Notes: generated by a model not told the origin, from the letters alone. Numbered from the stretch's first letter, positions 44,611 through 54,370 are shown. The stretch: 64,000 nt of DNA from an uncultured Bacteroidales bacterium (GCA_900319645.1 ONPG01000021.1:1-64000); one strand, 5' to 3'. A program made the numbers and translations.

Positions 44611-46206
44611 ATGAAGAGTGTAATTAAGTATCTTTTGTTGGTTTCGGTCGTAACGATGACCGCATGCAGCAACAAACGTGAGTTGAACACCAACGTGAGC
44701 AACACCACCGGTTGGAACTATTATGACCGTAAGATGAACTACGAGTTTCAGGCGAATGCCGGCGTAGGCAATGTTCATCCGGTCGGGATGATGCCCATCC
44801 AGGGTGGTACGTTCACCGTGGGTGAGAAAGACGAGTTTATGACCGCCCCGCGCAACAACGAGACCCGTAGTCTGACGGTGACCTCGTTCTACATGGACAA
44901 GTACGAGGTAGCCAACATCAACTGGAACGAGTATCTGCACTGGCTGGATGTAGTGTTCGGCGCAGTAGCTCCGGAGTTGGTGCAACAGGCTCGGCCGGAT
45001 CACACCGTGTGGCGTGAAGATATGGCGTACAACGAGCCGTATGAAGAGAACTATTTCGAGCACCCTGCTTTCTCGTTCTATCCGGTGGTAGGTGTTAGTT
45101 GGGAGCAAGCTATGGCTTACTGCCAGTGGCGTACCGACCGTGTGAACGAAATGGCGCTCATCCGTATCGGCGAGTTGGCCAACCCTGCTTTTGCCGACCT
45201 CCAGCCTATTGACGACGAGGCCGCCAAAGACGAGTGGGAGCAGCAGACGGGCTACCAGATGTTCTCCTATGAGGAGACCAGTCCGGAGGATCCGGAGCAG
45301 ACGATCACCATGTATCGTCCGAGCTACGAGTGGATCCGCGACAAGTTTGTATTCAATACCGACAAATATCTGTTGGATGAGACCTACAACCCTGAGTTCG
45401 GCCGCCGTCCGATGCGTGACAGCTACGGCAACGACCGCAAGGTGAACCGCAACGATGGTATTCTCGTTGCCAACTACCGTCTCCCGACCGAGGCGGAGTG
45501 GGAGTTCGCCGCTTACGCTCCGGTGGCCGGAATCGACGGTCTGACCGTAGAGGGCAAGATCTATCCGTGGTCAGGTTATCACCCGCGTGACATGAGCAAG
45601 AAAAACGCCGGTTTGATGCAGGCTAACTTCGTTCGCGGACGCGGCGATATGATGGGTGTCAGCGGTGCGCTCAACGACGGAAGCGTGATCACCTGCCCTG
45701 TAGATGAGTTTGCTCCGAACGATTTCGGATTGTATAATATGTCCGGCAACGTAAACGAGTGGGTACTGGATGTGTTCCGCGAGACGACTTTCCAGGACGC
45801 TACCGAGTACAACTCCTTCCGTGGTAATATCTACGCCAAACCCGCCAAGGACGCCAACGGTAAATTTGAGTTGGACTCTGTGGGTTGCATCCGTCTCACC
45901 TGGGATCCGGAGGATGATAAGCGTGACGTGCTGGATGGTGATTTCGCCAGCTTGATCGAGACCGACTATCCGCTGGACACCACGGGTATTGAGAATCCGA
46001 AGATCGACCCGACCGACGTTCTGGCTCCGCGCGTAACCAAGAAATCGCGCGTTTACAAAGGCGGCTCCTGGGCTGACCGTATTTACTGGCTCAACCCCTC
46101 CACCCGCCGCTATCTGGATCAGGACAAGAGTTCTTCCAAGATCGGTTTCCGCTGCGCTATGTCCACACTGGGTGACCAAATCCCGAGCGGACTGTCGAAA
46201 TACTAA
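44611..46206 (+). CDS. gldJ: GldJ-like gliding/T9SS lipoprotein with sulfatase-modifying-factor fold
   Basis: 531 aa. Lipoprotein signal with TMTAC (Cys about 19). The body has the formylglycine-generating-enzyme-like fold: MPIQGGTFTVG near the start, YEVANINWNEYLHWLD, VVGVSWEQAMAYCQWRT, YRLPTEAEWEFAA, MSGNVNEWVLD, and YKGGSWADR near the end. The TGWNYYD...EFQ start and the overall length fit GldJ better than the shorter GldK/PorK, but PorK-like assignment remains possible. Such proteins are structural parts of the gliding/type IX secretion machinery on the outer membrane. Its presence suggests that C-terminally tagged proteins of the PUL are T9SS cargo. The start was placed at the lipoprotein signal. 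Confidence 0.82.
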   Translation: MKSVIKYLLLVSVVTMTACSNKRELNTNVSNTTGWNYYDRKMNYEFQANAGVGNVHPVGMMPIQGGTFTVGEKDEFMTAPRNNETRSLTVTSFYMDKYEVANINWNEYLHWLDVVFGAVAPELVQQARPDHTVWREDMAYNEPYEENYFEHPAFSFYPVVGVSWEQAMAYCQWRTDRVNEMALIRIGELANPAFADLQPIDDEAAKDEWEQQTGYQMFSYEETSPEDPEQTITMYRPSYEWIRDKFVFNTDKYLLDETYNPEFGRRPMRDSYGNDRKVNRNDGILVANYRLPTEAEWEFAAYAPVAGIDGLTVEGKIYPWSGYHPRDMSKKNAGLMQANFVRGRGDMMGVSGALNDGSVITCPVDEFAPNDFGLYNMSGNVNEWVLDVFRETTFQDATEYNSFRGNIYAKPAKDANGKFELDSVGCIRLTWDPEDDKRDVLDGDFASLIETDYPLDTTGIENPKIDPTDVLAPRVTKKSRVYKGGSWADRIYWLNPSTRRYLDQDKSSSKIGFRCAMSTLGDQIPSGLSKY

Positions 46207-46240
46207 TCCTGTCAGTTAATCACAATTTAATACAACAACC

Positions 46241-46615
46241 ATGAATTTTCCTGAAAATCTTCGCTATACCAGCGAACACGAGTGGATTCGCGTTGAGGGC
46301 GACGTAGCCTACGTAGGAATCACTGATTATGCCCAATCCGAATTGGGAGAGATTGTTTTTGTGGACGTACCGACTTTGGGTGAGACCGTAGCCCAGGGCG
46401 AGGTGTTCGGTTCCGTAGAGGCAGTAAAGACCGTGAGCGACCTGAATATGCCGGTAACGGGCGAAGTGCTCGAACTGAACGAGGCGCTGGACGGCCAGCC
46501 GGAACTGGTGAACAACGACCCGTACGGCGAGGGTTGGATGATCAAGATCTCGGTCAAGGACGCATCCGAACTCGACAAACTGATGGATGCAGCCGCCTAT
46601 CAGGCATCGTTGTAA
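46241..46615 (+). CDS. gcvH: Glycine cleavage system H protein
   Basis: 124 aa. Lipoyl carrier that shuttles the aminomethyl group between the P, T and L proteins of glycine cleavage. The lipoylation site is K63 in [13 protein letters not shown] complete H-protein fold is visible, from the N-terminal [11 protein letters not shown] to [11 protein letters not shown]. It follows the gldJ-like gene by 34 nt without its own obvious promoter and ends at a strong terminator. The P and T genes are not in the window. Confidence 0.96.
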   Translation: MNFPENLRYTSEHEWIRVEGDVAYVGITDYAQSELGEIVFVDVPTLGETVAQGEVFGSVEAVKTVSDLNMPVTGEVLELNEALDGQPELVNNDPYGEGWMIKISVKDASELDKLMDAAAYQASL

Positions 46616-46634
46616 TACACAGGTATAGATTAGC

Positions 46635-46666
46635 AAAAACGCACTCGGACAACCGAGTGCGTTTTT
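46635..46666. terminator. Terminator after gcvH
   Basis: Fourteen-bp perfect stem with A5/T6 ends (AAAAACGCACTCGG at 46635-46648, complement 46653-46666) and a 4-nt loop. Confidence 0.92.
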
Positions 46667-46727
46667 TGTTTGGTTATGCTATGCGAGACGTGCGTTTATA
46701 CGAGACTGGGGTTACACGAGACTTCGT

Positions 46728-48158
46728 TTAGAAGCCGCTATAGACCACCTTGAGAATCAGTCCGCTATATGGCGACTGGATGAGTGTGGCGGAAACCGTC
46801 TGCTCCTCGCGGACACGTGTGATCGAGTTGTTGGACGACGAGCGGCTGACCGTCACGGGCACCAGCAGCAGTTGCAGCGTTTCGTCCTCGAGCTTACGGG
46901 TCTTCTCGTAGTTACGGAGTTGGCGGGTAAGCATCGCAGAGAGGTCGAAATTGTAGCAATAATAGGAGAACCCAACGTCGTCCGTCTCTTTGGTCAGCGT
47001 ACTGAGAATAGCCACCGTGTCCGAAGGCAGGCGCAGGTCATCGAAGAACTCTTCTTTGTAGTTCTCCTTGATCAGGAGCATATCCGTAGCCGGCTGCAAC
47101 CAGTTCTCATTTGTCAGTTTGCTCGGGCTGATATCGTCCTTGTTGTACACAACTATTTTGAGCTGCGCCATATTGACGTAAGGCCGCTTGACGTAGGAAA
47201 AATCCGCGCCCTGCTTAGGGATAACCAGAGTGTTGGTGATTGTGTCCACAATCTCTTTGAGCGGCAATTCCAATCGCGTGTACACGCCCGCGGGCGCAAC
47301 TATATAATTATGTATAAAGTCCGCTTTCATGTAGTCCAACCACTCGTCCTTGTCGATATAGGTGATCTGGTTGACCGTTTTGACCTCGGAATTGGCATAG
47401 AAAGCCTTCATATCATTGACCGTGGTGTCCTTGTCGGCCTTGCGGTAGGAGAAATGGTAATAGACACCTAACGCTACGTCGGTGACATTGAGCATCGTGG
47501 AGGAGCCGAACGAACTCTCGATGAGCAGCCCCTTGAACTGCTCATTGAATTTCTCCTGGCTTTCAAACGAACGGATTTCTCCGAAATATTTCGTGAAATC
47601 TTCGTTCAGACGCATGCGCAGCATAGGAATATACTGGCCGCTGCTGTTGCGGACCGAATCCAGTTTCTCGGACGCCGCCACGATACGGTGGTTGACCAGA
47701 ATACTCTTGTCCCGCGAGCAGTATTTATCCAGATCGATGTTGGTGTAATAGCTGCGCTGGAAATTGAGCGTGGCACGGTCCATAAGGTAGGCATTGACAG
47801 CCATCGGGGAGTTGCCGTCGCCTTTCCAACTGGAGTAGTACATAAACAGGCAGACGGAGTCGATGACGGCATTGTCCGGGTATTTATATCCCTCGGGGCA
47901 CGCCAGTTGGGTCAGCACACGCGCTTGCACCAAACCGTAATCGGTTTCCAGTTCTCCCAGCAGAAACGAGTCCGGCGCCGAATAGATCGAGTCGCAGTCC
48001 TCCGTAAAGGTCTCCAACTCAAACGAGTCCGCCAGCACGATGATGGCGTCCTCTTCGTCCAGGGCGGCCGTGCCCGCCTTGTAAGAATCCCCCTTGCACG
48101 AGTACATCCCCAGGCACAAGGCAGACATTATTCCTATAATAAAAAAGAGTCTTCTCAC
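46728..48158 (-). CDS. DUF4270 family lipoprotein
   Basis: 476 aa from a GTG start at 48158, two nucleotides after the stop of the upstream gene. That start gives a proper lipoprotein signal (VRRLFFIIGIMSALCLGMYSC, Cys about 21). The long frame upstream has no signal and lies within the neighbouring gene. The body is beta-rich with the features of DUF4270 (short ILADSFELET start, LLGELETDYGLVQARVLTQL, closing SPYSGLILKVVYSGF). Function unknown. Its position next to the glycogen-synthase-like gene and panC is a recurring Bacteroidales arrangement. Confidence 0.82.
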   Translation of the reverse strand: MRRLFFIIGIMSALCLGMYSCKGDSYKAGTAALDEEDAIIVLADSFELETFTEDCDSIYSAPDSFLLGELETDYGLVQARVLTQLACPEGYKYPDNAVIDSVCLFMYYSSWKGDGNSPMAVNAYLMDRATLNFQRSYYTNIDLDKYCSRDKSILVNHRIVAASEKLDSVRNSSGQYIPMLRMRLNEDFTKYFGEIRSFESQEKFNEQFKGLLIESSFGSSTMLNVTDVALGVYYHFSYRKADKDTTVNDMKAFYANSEVKTVNQITYIDKDEWLDYMKADFIHNYIVAPAGVYTRLELPLKEIVDTITNTLVIPKQGADFSYVKRPYVNMAQLKIVVYNKDDISPSKLTNENWLQPATDMLLIKENYKEEFFDDLRLPSDTVAILSTLTKETDDVGFSYYCYNFDLSAMLTRQLRNYEKTRKLEDETLQLLLVPVTVSRSSSNNSITRVREEQTVSATLIQSPYSGLILKVVYSGF

Positions 48159-48160
48159 GC

Positions 48161-48988
48161 TTATTTCTCCAACAACTTCTGGTAAAAATCCCACTGGCGG
48201 CTTCCCACCTCATTCATATCGCCCGCCTCGTAGGGCAAAATAGGTTTCCCTTTGGTGTCCGCATAGTTCATCAACCGTTGGTTGACCTGCGGCGTAGTAT
48301 AGACGATAGCATCCGAATAATCGATAGCCAGACGCATCAGTTCCTCGTATCCTACAGGGAATCCGGCAATCGACCTCACGTCGGTATTGGTGATCCCCTC
48401 CACGCGCAGTTTGTCAGCAAACTTGGTGCTAAAAGGCGTTTTGTACTCCTGGTCGTCCAAGGCGAGCACCACTTTGGATTGAGCAAAGAAAGGCTCGTCG
48501 CTGAAGGCTTTCTTGATATAGAGAGGAGCCAAGGCGGACATCCAGCCGGAGCAGACGATGATATTCGGCGTCCAACGTTGTTTCTTGACCGTCTCCAAAA
48601 CCCCCAGCGCATAGAAAATCGTACGGTCGTCATTATCCTTGTACTCCACGCCCTTGTCGTCCTTGACCCCTTTCCGTCGGTGGAAGAGATCGTCATTGTC
48701 AATGAAATAGATCTGAATACGCGCAGACTGGATGGACGCCACTTTGATCAGCAGCGGGTGGTCGCAGTCCTCGATAATAAGGTTCATACCAGACAGACGA
48801 ATCACTTCGTGCAACTGGTTACGACGCTCGTTTATCTCACCGAATTTAGGCATAAACGTACGTGTCTCAAAACTATGTGCCTGAAAGTACTCAGGCATCT
48901 TGCGATTGAGCATCCGGATCGGCGTTTCTTCAGCCAAATAGGGGTAAATCTCCTGCGAGATAAACAAAATACGCTTTGGCTCTTTCAT
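48161..48988 (-). CDS. Glycogen/starch synthase-like protein, GT5 N-terminal domain only
   Basis: 275 aa. Starts KRILFISQEIYPYLAEE and contains MPKFGEINERRNQLHEVIRL and PNIIVCSGWMSALAPLYIK, all typical of the N-terminal Rossmann domain of ADP-glucose glycogen synthase (GlgA). The usual second domain (C-terminal nucleotide-sugar site) is missing, as is normal for this short Bacteroidales form. Whether it makes glycogen by itself is unclear. Co-transcribed with the DUF4270 gene (2-nt gap). Confidence 0.88.
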   Translation of the reverse strand: MKEPKRILFISQEIYPYLAEETPIRMLNRKMPEYFQAHSFETRTFMPKFGEINERRNQLHEVIRLSGMNLIIEDCDHPLLIKVASIQSARIQIYFIDNDDLFHRRKGVKDDKGVEYKDNDDRTIFYALGVLETVKKQRWTPNIIVCSGWMSALAPLYIKKAFSDEPFFAQSKVVLALDDQEYKTPFSTKFADKLRVEGITNTDVRSIAGFPVGYEELMRLAIDYSDAIVYTTPQVNQRLMNYADTKGKPILPYEAGDMNEVGSRQWDFYQKLLEK

Positions 48989-49024
48989 AAGCGTTTGAGT
49001 GTTAATTAGGTGACTATATTACCA

Positions 49025-49077
49025 CAAAGGTACAATTTTCCATTGCAAAGGTACGAAAAAAATTTGATATTACGAAA
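49025..49077 (-). promoter_or_regulatory. Promoter with two tandem -7 elements for the glycogen-synthase-like operon
   Basis: TACCTTTG occurs twice on the - strand (49046-49053 and 49025-49032). The upstream one has TTTC at the -33 position (49074-49077, 20-nt spacing); the downstream one has no good -33 element. Confidence 0.6.
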
Positions 49078-49154
49078 AAAAATGACGAAAAATTTTATTT
49101 TTCGAGTAATTTTGACTATCTTTGCACGTTTTTTTGAACACAAACCGCAAAATT

Positions 49155-50015
49155 ATGCAAATTATCACAACAAAAAAGGAATTGCAGGAAGCAGTTCGTT
49201 CCTGCAAGATGATTGGCAAAACGATCGGCCTGGTCCCCACAATGGGTGCGTTGCACGAAGGTCACGCATCGCTCGTACGTCGTTGCGTGAGCGAGAACAA
49301 CGTGTGCGTCGTTTCGGTGTTTGTCAACCCCACCCAATTCAACAACAAAGAGGACTTAGCCAAGTACCCTCGTAACATCCAGCGCGATGCCGAGTTGTTA
49401 GAGCGTTTAGGTGTCAGTTTTGTTTTTGCGCCGACGCCGGAAGAGATGTATTCGGAGGAGGAGCTGAACTCGACCTTCTCGTTTGATTTCAACGGTCTGG
49501 ACAAGGTGATGGAGGGCAAAATGCGCCCGGGCCACTTCAACGGAGTGGTACAAGTGGTCAGCCGCCTGTTTTACCTGGTTCAACCCGACCGCGCCTATTT
49601 CGGAGAAAAAGATTTCCAACAGCTGGCTATTATCCATTATATGGCGGAGCGCAGCGAGCTGGCAGGAACCTTCGGCAATCTCAAGATTATCGGTTGTCCT
49701 ATCGTCCGTGAGGCGAGCGGATTGGCTCTGTCGAGCCGCAACGAACGTCTGTCGGAGGAAGAGAAACAGACTGCTCTGGCAATCTCGCGCACGCTGTTCG
49801 CCTCGGTGGAATGGGCGAAAGAAGCGGGTGCTACCGTAGCCGGCATCCAGCAGCGTGTGATCGACACCATCAATGCCGTTCCGGGTCTGGAGGTGGAGTA
49901 CTACGAGATCGTGGATCAGTCCACCCTGCTTCCCACCGACCGTTTTGAGCACGCTATCGGTTGCGTCACCGTCTATTGCGGACCGGTGCGACTGATAGAC
50001 AATATCAAGTACTGA
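49155..50015 (+). CDS. panC: Pantothenate synthetase
   Basis: 286 aa. Joins pantoate and beta-alanine with ATP to form pantothenate (vitamin B5, CoA precursor). Motifs: LVPTMGALHEGHASLV (the HIGH-like site), VSVFVNPTQF, FGEKDFQQLAII, and ASGLALSSRNERLS (KMSKS-equivalent region). The start at 49155 follows the promoter element TATCTTTG (49117-49124) with a leader of about 25 nt. The frame open upstream overlaps that promoter. Divergent from the glycogen-synthase-like operon. Confidence 0.96.
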   Translation: MQIITTKKELQEAVRSCKMIGKTIGLVPTMGALHEGHASLVRRCVSENNVCVVSVFVNPTQFNNKEDLAKYPRNIQRDAELLERLGVSFVFAPTPEEMYSEEELNSTFSFDFNGLDKVMEGKMRPGHFNGVVQVVSRLFYLVQPDRAYFGEKDFQQLAIIHYMAERSELAGTFGNLKIIGCPIVREASGLALSSRNERLSEEEKQTALAISRTLFASVEWAKEAGATVAGIQQRVIDTINAVPGLEVEYYEIVDQSTLLPTDRFEHAIGCVTVYCGPVRLIDNIKY

Positions 50016-50031
50016 AAAGCCTTCCGTTCCT

Positions 50032-50982
50032 GTGAAAATCGTTTCTGACCAATATATCCCTTTTCTGGCAGAGGCGGTGCAACAGCACTGGCCTGACGCG
50101 TTGATTACCCCGTTGAAACCGGAGGAGATCAACCGTCAGGCGGTGAGTGACGCCGATGTTCTGGTAATTCGTACGCGTACACGCGTTGATGCCCACCTGC
50201 TGGAAGGCACCCGTGTACGCTTGGTCTGCACCGCTACTATCGGCTTTGACCACATCGACACGCAGTGGTGTGCAGCCCACGGCGTGGAATGGATGTCGTG
50301 CCCGGGGTGCAACGCACAAGCCGTGTGCGACTATATTGAGGAAGCGCTGCTCGAATCGGAGACGCTTCCTGTCTTCCACACCCCGGATCGATTGACGATC
50401 GGCGTAGTGGGTGTTGGTCACGTGGGTTCGCTGGTAGCCCGTATGGCGGAACGGAAAGGCCTGAGGGTGCTTCTCAACGATCCGCCGAAAGGGATAGGTA
50501 TTCCGCTTGAGCAAATAGCCCGCGAGAGCGATGTCATCACTTTCCACGTGCCTCTGGACAGTACTACCCGGCATCTTTGCGATGCCGCCTTTCTGGCGCA
50601 GTGCAAACCCGGCGCTCTCATCATCAATGCCGCCCGCGGAGGTGTTGTGAACGAACAGGCACTGGCGGAAAGCGGTCATCCTTTTATTCTCGACACGTGG
50701 GAGAACGAGCCAGGGCTCAACCCGTCGGTGTTAGCACGCGCTTACCGCGCCTCGATGCACATCGCCGGCTATTCGGTTCAGGGCAAACGCAATGCGACGC
50801 AGATGTGCGTGGATGCTATAGCAGAAAGATTCGGTATGCCTCGTGTGCAGATACCGGCATCCGCAGTCCTCTCCTTCCCCGCCGGCGACACGGCCCCCGG
50901 ATGGCTGGAGCGCATTAGCTGCCAACTAAAAGAGCAACCCGAACAATTCGAGCTGCTCCGCAAAGAATACCGTCTGAGGTAA
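50032..50982 (+). CDS. pdxB: Erythronate-4-phosphate dehydrogenase
   Basis: 316 aa, GTG start, 16 nt after panC and probably co-transcribed. A D-2-hydroxyacid dehydrogenase of the PdxB type for vitamin B6 synthesis: MKIVSDQYIPFLAEAVQQH at the N-terminus, TATIGFDHID, NAD-binding GVVGVGHVGSLVARM, and DSTTRHLCD with the substrate-binding and catalytic loops. The short C-terminal domain is typical of PdxB. Pairing two B-vitamin genes is consistent with a cofactor operon. Confidence 0.92.
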   Translation: MKIVSDQYIPFLAEAVQQHWPDALITPLKPEEINRQAVSDADVLVIRTRTRVDAHLLEGTRVRLVCTATIGFDHIDTQWCAAHGVEWMSCPGCNAQAVCDYIEEALLESETLPVFHTPDRLTIGVVGVGHVGSLVARMAERKGLRVLLNDPPKGIGIPLEQIARESDVITFHVPLDSTTRHLCDAAFLAQCKPGALIINAARGGVVNEQALAESGHPFILDTWENEPGLNPSVLARAYRASMHIAGYSVQGKRNATQMCVDAIAERFGMPRVQIPASAVLSFPAGDTAPGWLERISCQLKEQPEQFELLRKEYRLR

Positions 50983-50995
50983 GTTCTGAGTTTTT

Positions 50996-52045
50996 TTACC
51001 AATACACGACTGCTCCTATAGGCTGATCCAGGACCCGCAAATGGTCTTTGGCGGCTATCTGCTGCGCCACGCTGTCGGGTTCGTTCCAGGCATGCGGCGC
51101 CAGGGAGAACTTATCGTGGTGAACCGTGATATACTGCTTTGCCTGCAAATCGAGCATTGCCCGCTCGAGATCTTTTGGCAACATATGGATAAACGCCCAG
51201 TTGGTGTTGTACTGACCATTCTCCATAATCGCCAGATCGACCTCGCCGAAGCGTTGGCGTATCCGTGCAAAACGGTCGTCGTAGCCTCCGTCGCCTCCTA
51301 TATACACTTTTCTTCCGTTGAAATCGAGCATAAACGACGCCCATAAGGTCTTGTTGGCGCCGAAAAGGCGGTTGGAGAAATGGCGGGTCGGGAGACAAGT
51401 GACCGTGAGCGGAGAGGGTTGGACGGTTATTTGAGATTGGTCGTACCACCCCATTTCTGTGATTTTCTGCTCGGGATAGCCCCACATCGTCAAATAGGCT
51501 TTGATGCCCTCCGGACAGACCACCCTTTTGATTTTCGGGCGGAGATCCCGCAAGGTGGCGTAATCCAAATGATCCCAGTGCTCATGCGTGATAACCAGCA
51601 AGTCGATTTCCGGCAGCATCTGCGGTTGGTAGTAATCGGTTCCGGCAAAGGGTTTCATCATCAACGAGGCGGGAAACTCCATTTTCAACACCGGATCCAC
51701 CAAGACCTTTTTTCCGCCGATAGAGAACAAATAGGAGGAGTGACCGAACCACACAAACCAATCTTTGTCCGAAGGCAGGCGCGAGAGATCGGTTTTGACG
51801 ATTTCAACGGGATTTTCCGGCACCCTCTGATTGGTTTTGTCGGTCAGGAAGTGCCAGATAGCCACCAGACCGGATTTCCTTTCGCCTGTGAACTGCGGCG
51901 TAAGGAGTTCGTTTGTATAGTGCTTGCCTGTTCTTCCGAAAGGATGCGGACCGAAAGCCGGATGGTGAAACACCCACAGCATCACCAGTAGTAGAAACAC
52001 TGTGATAGACACAATAGAGAGCAATATCATAGTTCGTCGTGACAT
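50996..52045 (-). CDS. Membrane-anchored metallo-beta-lactamase-fold hydrolase (NAPE-PLD/UlaG-like)
   Basis: 349 aa from the ATG at 52045. One N-terminal membrane helix (about 8-28) precedes a metallo-beta-lactamase fold. The metal motif HxHxDH appears in VITHEHWDHLDY, with further ligands in TRHFSNR, GGDGGY and TVHHDKF. Of the MBL families it looks most like the L-ascorbate-6-P lactonase/NAPE-PLD group (WFGHSSYLFSIGGKKVLVDP). The substrate is unknown. A nearly leaderless mRNA is predicted from the promoter at 52056-52087. Confidence 0.87.
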   Translation of the reverse strand: MSRRTMILLSIVSITVFLLLVMLWVFHHPAFGPHPFGRTGKHYTNELLTPQFTGERKSGLVAIWHFLTDKTNQRVPENPVEIVKTDLSRLPSDKDWFVWFGHSSYLFSIGGKKVLVDPVLKMEFPASLMMKPFAGTDYYQPQMLPEIDLLVITHEHWDHLDYATLRDLRPKIKRVVCPEGIKAYLTMWGYPEQKITEMGWYDQSQITVQPSPLTVTCLPTRHFSNRLFGANKTLWASFMLDFNGRKVYIGGDGGYDDRFARIRQRFGEVDLAIMENGQYNTNWAFIHMLPKDLERAMLDLQAKQYITVHHDKFSLAPHAWNEPDSVAQQIAAKDHLRVLDQPIGAVVYW

Positions 52046-52055
52046 AAATCGGGTG

Positions 52056-52087
52056 CAAAGGTACAACTTTTTTGCGACATACACAAA
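52056..52087 (-). promoter_or_regulatory. Promoter of the MBL-fold hydrolase
   Basis: On the - strand TTTG (52084-52087) followed by TGTATGTC, then TACCTTTG (52056-52063); 20-nt spacing. Confidence 0.82.
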
Positions 52088-52102
52088 ATTTGTGATTTTA
52101 TA

Positions 52103-52134
52103 TTTGCTGTTTTTAAATCTTTTTCGTACCTTTG
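52103..52134 (+). promoter_or_regulatory. Promoter of the TonB-dependent receptor
   Basis: TTTG (52103-52106), 20 nt, TACCTTTG (52127-52134); leader of about 50 nt. Divergent from the previous promoter with 15 nt between the -33 boxes. Confidence 0.83.
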
Positions 52135-52189
52135 CAGACTTTTTCGCCGCAGGCTGCGTGCCTGAGATGAAAAGAAAGTGAAAAATACA

Positions 52190-54370
52190 ATGTACAAACT
52201 CATCCAACCAAAACGTGGAATCCGTTTCCGCCGGTTCTGCCACAAGGCTTACGCGGCTTTCTGTTCGCTTCATCGTGAAGTGACTATCGGCCGTATAGCA
52301 GGCTATATGACCGACCTGGAAATGCTCAAACAGGGCAAGAGCGTAGCTGTGACGGCTATGCTGCTTTTCTCGGGTATTGCCGCCGCCGAAACGGATGAGG
52401 GTGTTCCGCCCGATTCCACCAGTCTGACCGCCCAACAACTTAGTCTTCAGGAGGTGTTGGTGACAGCTCACAAAGCTGAAGTTCATTCGGAAAGTTACCG
52501 ACTCATTACCCAGGTGTCGCACGCCGAGATAGAGGTGTTGCCCATCCAAACGGTGGCGGATATATTGCAATATCTGCCCGGTGTAGATGTGCGAACACGC
52601 GGTGCTAACGGCGCACAGGCGGATCTCAGTATGCGCGGCGGCACGTTCGACCAAGTGCTTGTTATGCTCAACGGAGTGAGCCTCAGCGATTTCCACACAG
52701 GCCATTATGCGCTGAATATCCCGATTTCAACGGAACTAATCGAGCGCGTGGAAGTGCTGCAAGGCACCTCCGCCAGTCTCCACGGTGCGTTCTCGGGAGC
52801 AATCAATATAGTGACAACCTCTCCCCAACCCTCCCCAGAAGGGAGGGAGCACCATGTCACTCTCAAACTGACAGGCGGCATGAACGGCTTGGTCACCCCC
52901 GAGGTGGCCGCCTCTTTGGCGCTTCCGGAGACACACACCTCGCTTGAAGGGAGACCGGGAGGGATAAATATCTCCGCGGGTTACAGCCGTGCGGACGGCT
53001 ATTACGCCCCTTCTCCCACGGAGAAAGAAGCCACCGCCTGCAAGAACAGCGATTTCAAACTCGCCAACCTTTATTTCCAAACCCGCTGGCGGGGGTTGGA
53101 CGTGCAAGCCGGTGCGCAGTGGAAAGACGCAGGATTAGGAATGGGTTACGGTTTCGGCAGTCAGGACCAGTTTGACGCTACGCGTACGGCCTTCGCTTCT
53201 GCAAGATATGAACACCGTTGGGGTGCCTGGCGGTTGGATGCCCAGGCTGCTTATCGCGCCAATTACGACCGCTATGAGTGGCATCGCGGACAGCGGCTGT
53301 ACGGCAATTTTCATTTTGCGCAGACCGCCTCAGCCGCTGTGGCAACCCATTATGCCTCGCGCGTAGGAACGACCTCGTTCGGTGTCAGCGTTCGCAACGA
53401 GAACATCCATTCCACCAATCTCGGCGACACGATCAATCCGAACGGTCAGGTGCCTAATGTAGCCTATTTTCCGCTGTCAGAGGTGCGTGTGTTAGACCTC
53501 GTACGGGGCGGTAACCGTTTTCATGCCAATTACTATGCCGAGCAGACTTTCTACTACGCAGGTTTGTCCGCATCCATCGGTATAAACGGCACTTACAACA
53601 CCCGTTTCGGCCACCATATAGGCGGCGGTGCGAATATCGGATATGCTTTCCGCCGCGGCGGCAAGGTGTATGTGAACGCCAACCGCGCCCTGCGGATGCC
53701 GACTTTCACCGACCTCTATTACAACGCCGGCAACCAACTCGGCAACCTCCACCTCAAACCCGAAGAGGCGTGGCTGCTGTCGGTGGGATATAAAGGCGAG
53801 TGGCGGTTTGGCAATCACCCATCCCCCAACACATATCACCACTCTCTCTCCGTCTCCGCCGATTGGTACTACCGCTGGGGAAGAAACATCATCGACTGGG
53901 TCTATGTGGCGGAGGACACCAAACGTCCTTACCACGCTATGAACCAGCAGCAAGTAAATGCGACGGGTGTGGAACTGAGTGTCGCCTATCGGCTCAACGA
54001 GTGGCTCAGGTGCGTGTCGGTGGACTACGCCTATACTTATCTGGATTTGGATCTGAAGGAGAGTGGTTCGCGCTATCTGGATTATCTGAGCCACAAACTC
54101 GCTATCCATCTGGAGCACGGAATCTACAAAGGTTTCGGAGCCTCGTGGACCGTACGGTTCCAGAAACGCGAGGGGCAGTATAACAATGCCGAAGGAGCCG
54201 TAGCCGATTACCGCCCGGTGTGGTTATTAGACGGATCTGTCTATTGGCAGAACCGGTATCTGCGCGTCAGCGCCGACTGCACGAACATAACCAACACCCG
54301 TTATTACGACTACGGCGGTATTCTGCAACCCGGCGCCTGGGCGAAAGTGAGTATCAAAGCTATGTTATAA
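52190..54370 (+). CDS. TonB-dependent outer membrane receptor (BtuB-like)
   Basis: 726 aa from the ATG at 52190 (a GTG at 52178 is in frame). The N-terminus has an extended basic leader with KAYAAFCSLHREVTIG before the hydrophobic part, as in many Bacteroidales TonB receptors. The plug domain (about 85-195) carries VLVTAHKAEVHSESYR, ADILQYLPGVDVRTRGANG, LSMRGGTFDQVLVMLNG and VLQGTSASLHGAFSGAINI, and the 22-strand barrel follows. The substrate may be a cobalamin-like or iron chelate; it is not a SusC. An in-frame GC-rich palindrome (TSPQPSPEGREH) is inserted just after the plug. Confidence 0.9.
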   Translation: MYKLIQPKRGIRFRRFCHKAYAAFCSLHREVTIGRIAGYMTDLEMLKQGKSVAVTAMLLFSGIAAAETDEGVPPDSTSLTAQQLSLQEVLVTAHKAEVHSESYRLITQVSHAEIEVLPIQTVADILQYLPGVDVRTRGANGAQADLSMRGGTFDQVLVMLNGVSLSDFHTGHYALNIPISTELIERVEVLQGTSASLHGAFSGAINIVTTSPQPSPEGREHHVTLKLTGGMNGLVTPEVAASLALPETHTSLEGRPGGINISAGYSRADGYYAPSPTEKEATACKNSDFKLANLYFQTRWRGLDVQAGAQWKDAGLGMGYGFGSQDQFDATRTAFASARYEHRWGAWRLDAQAAYRANYDRYEWHRGQRLYGNFHFAQTASAAVATHYASRVGTTSFGVSVRNENIHSTNLGDTINPNGQVPNVAYFPLSEVRVLDLVRGGNRFHANYYAEQTFYYAGLSASIGINGTYNTRFGHHIGGGANIGYAFRRGGKVYVNANRALRMPTFTDLYYNAGNQLGNLHLKPEEAWLLSVGYKGEWRFGNHPSPNTYHHSLSVSADWYYRWGRNIIDWVYVAEDTKRPYHAMNQQQVNATGVELSVAYRLNEWLRCVSVDYAYTYLDLDLKESGSRYLDYLSHKLAIHLEHGIYKGFGASWTVRFQKREGQYNNAEGAVADYRPVWLLDGSVYWQNRYLRVSADCTNITNTRYYDYGGILQPGAWAKVSIKAML
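52818..52848. repeat. In-frame GC-rich palindromic repeat (copy 4)
   Basis: CCTCTCCCCAACCCTCCCC ... GGGAGGGA, two differences from 19778-19808 over 31 nt. It lies in the TonB receptor at the plug-barrel junction, translated TSPQPSPEGRE. Confidence 0.78.

Noticed and set aside
44611-46206. Calling this gene a sulfatase-activating formylglycine-generating enzyme
   Set aside because: It is a lipoprotein with the GldJ-type N-terminus and length, and no sulfatase is nearby; only the fold is shared.
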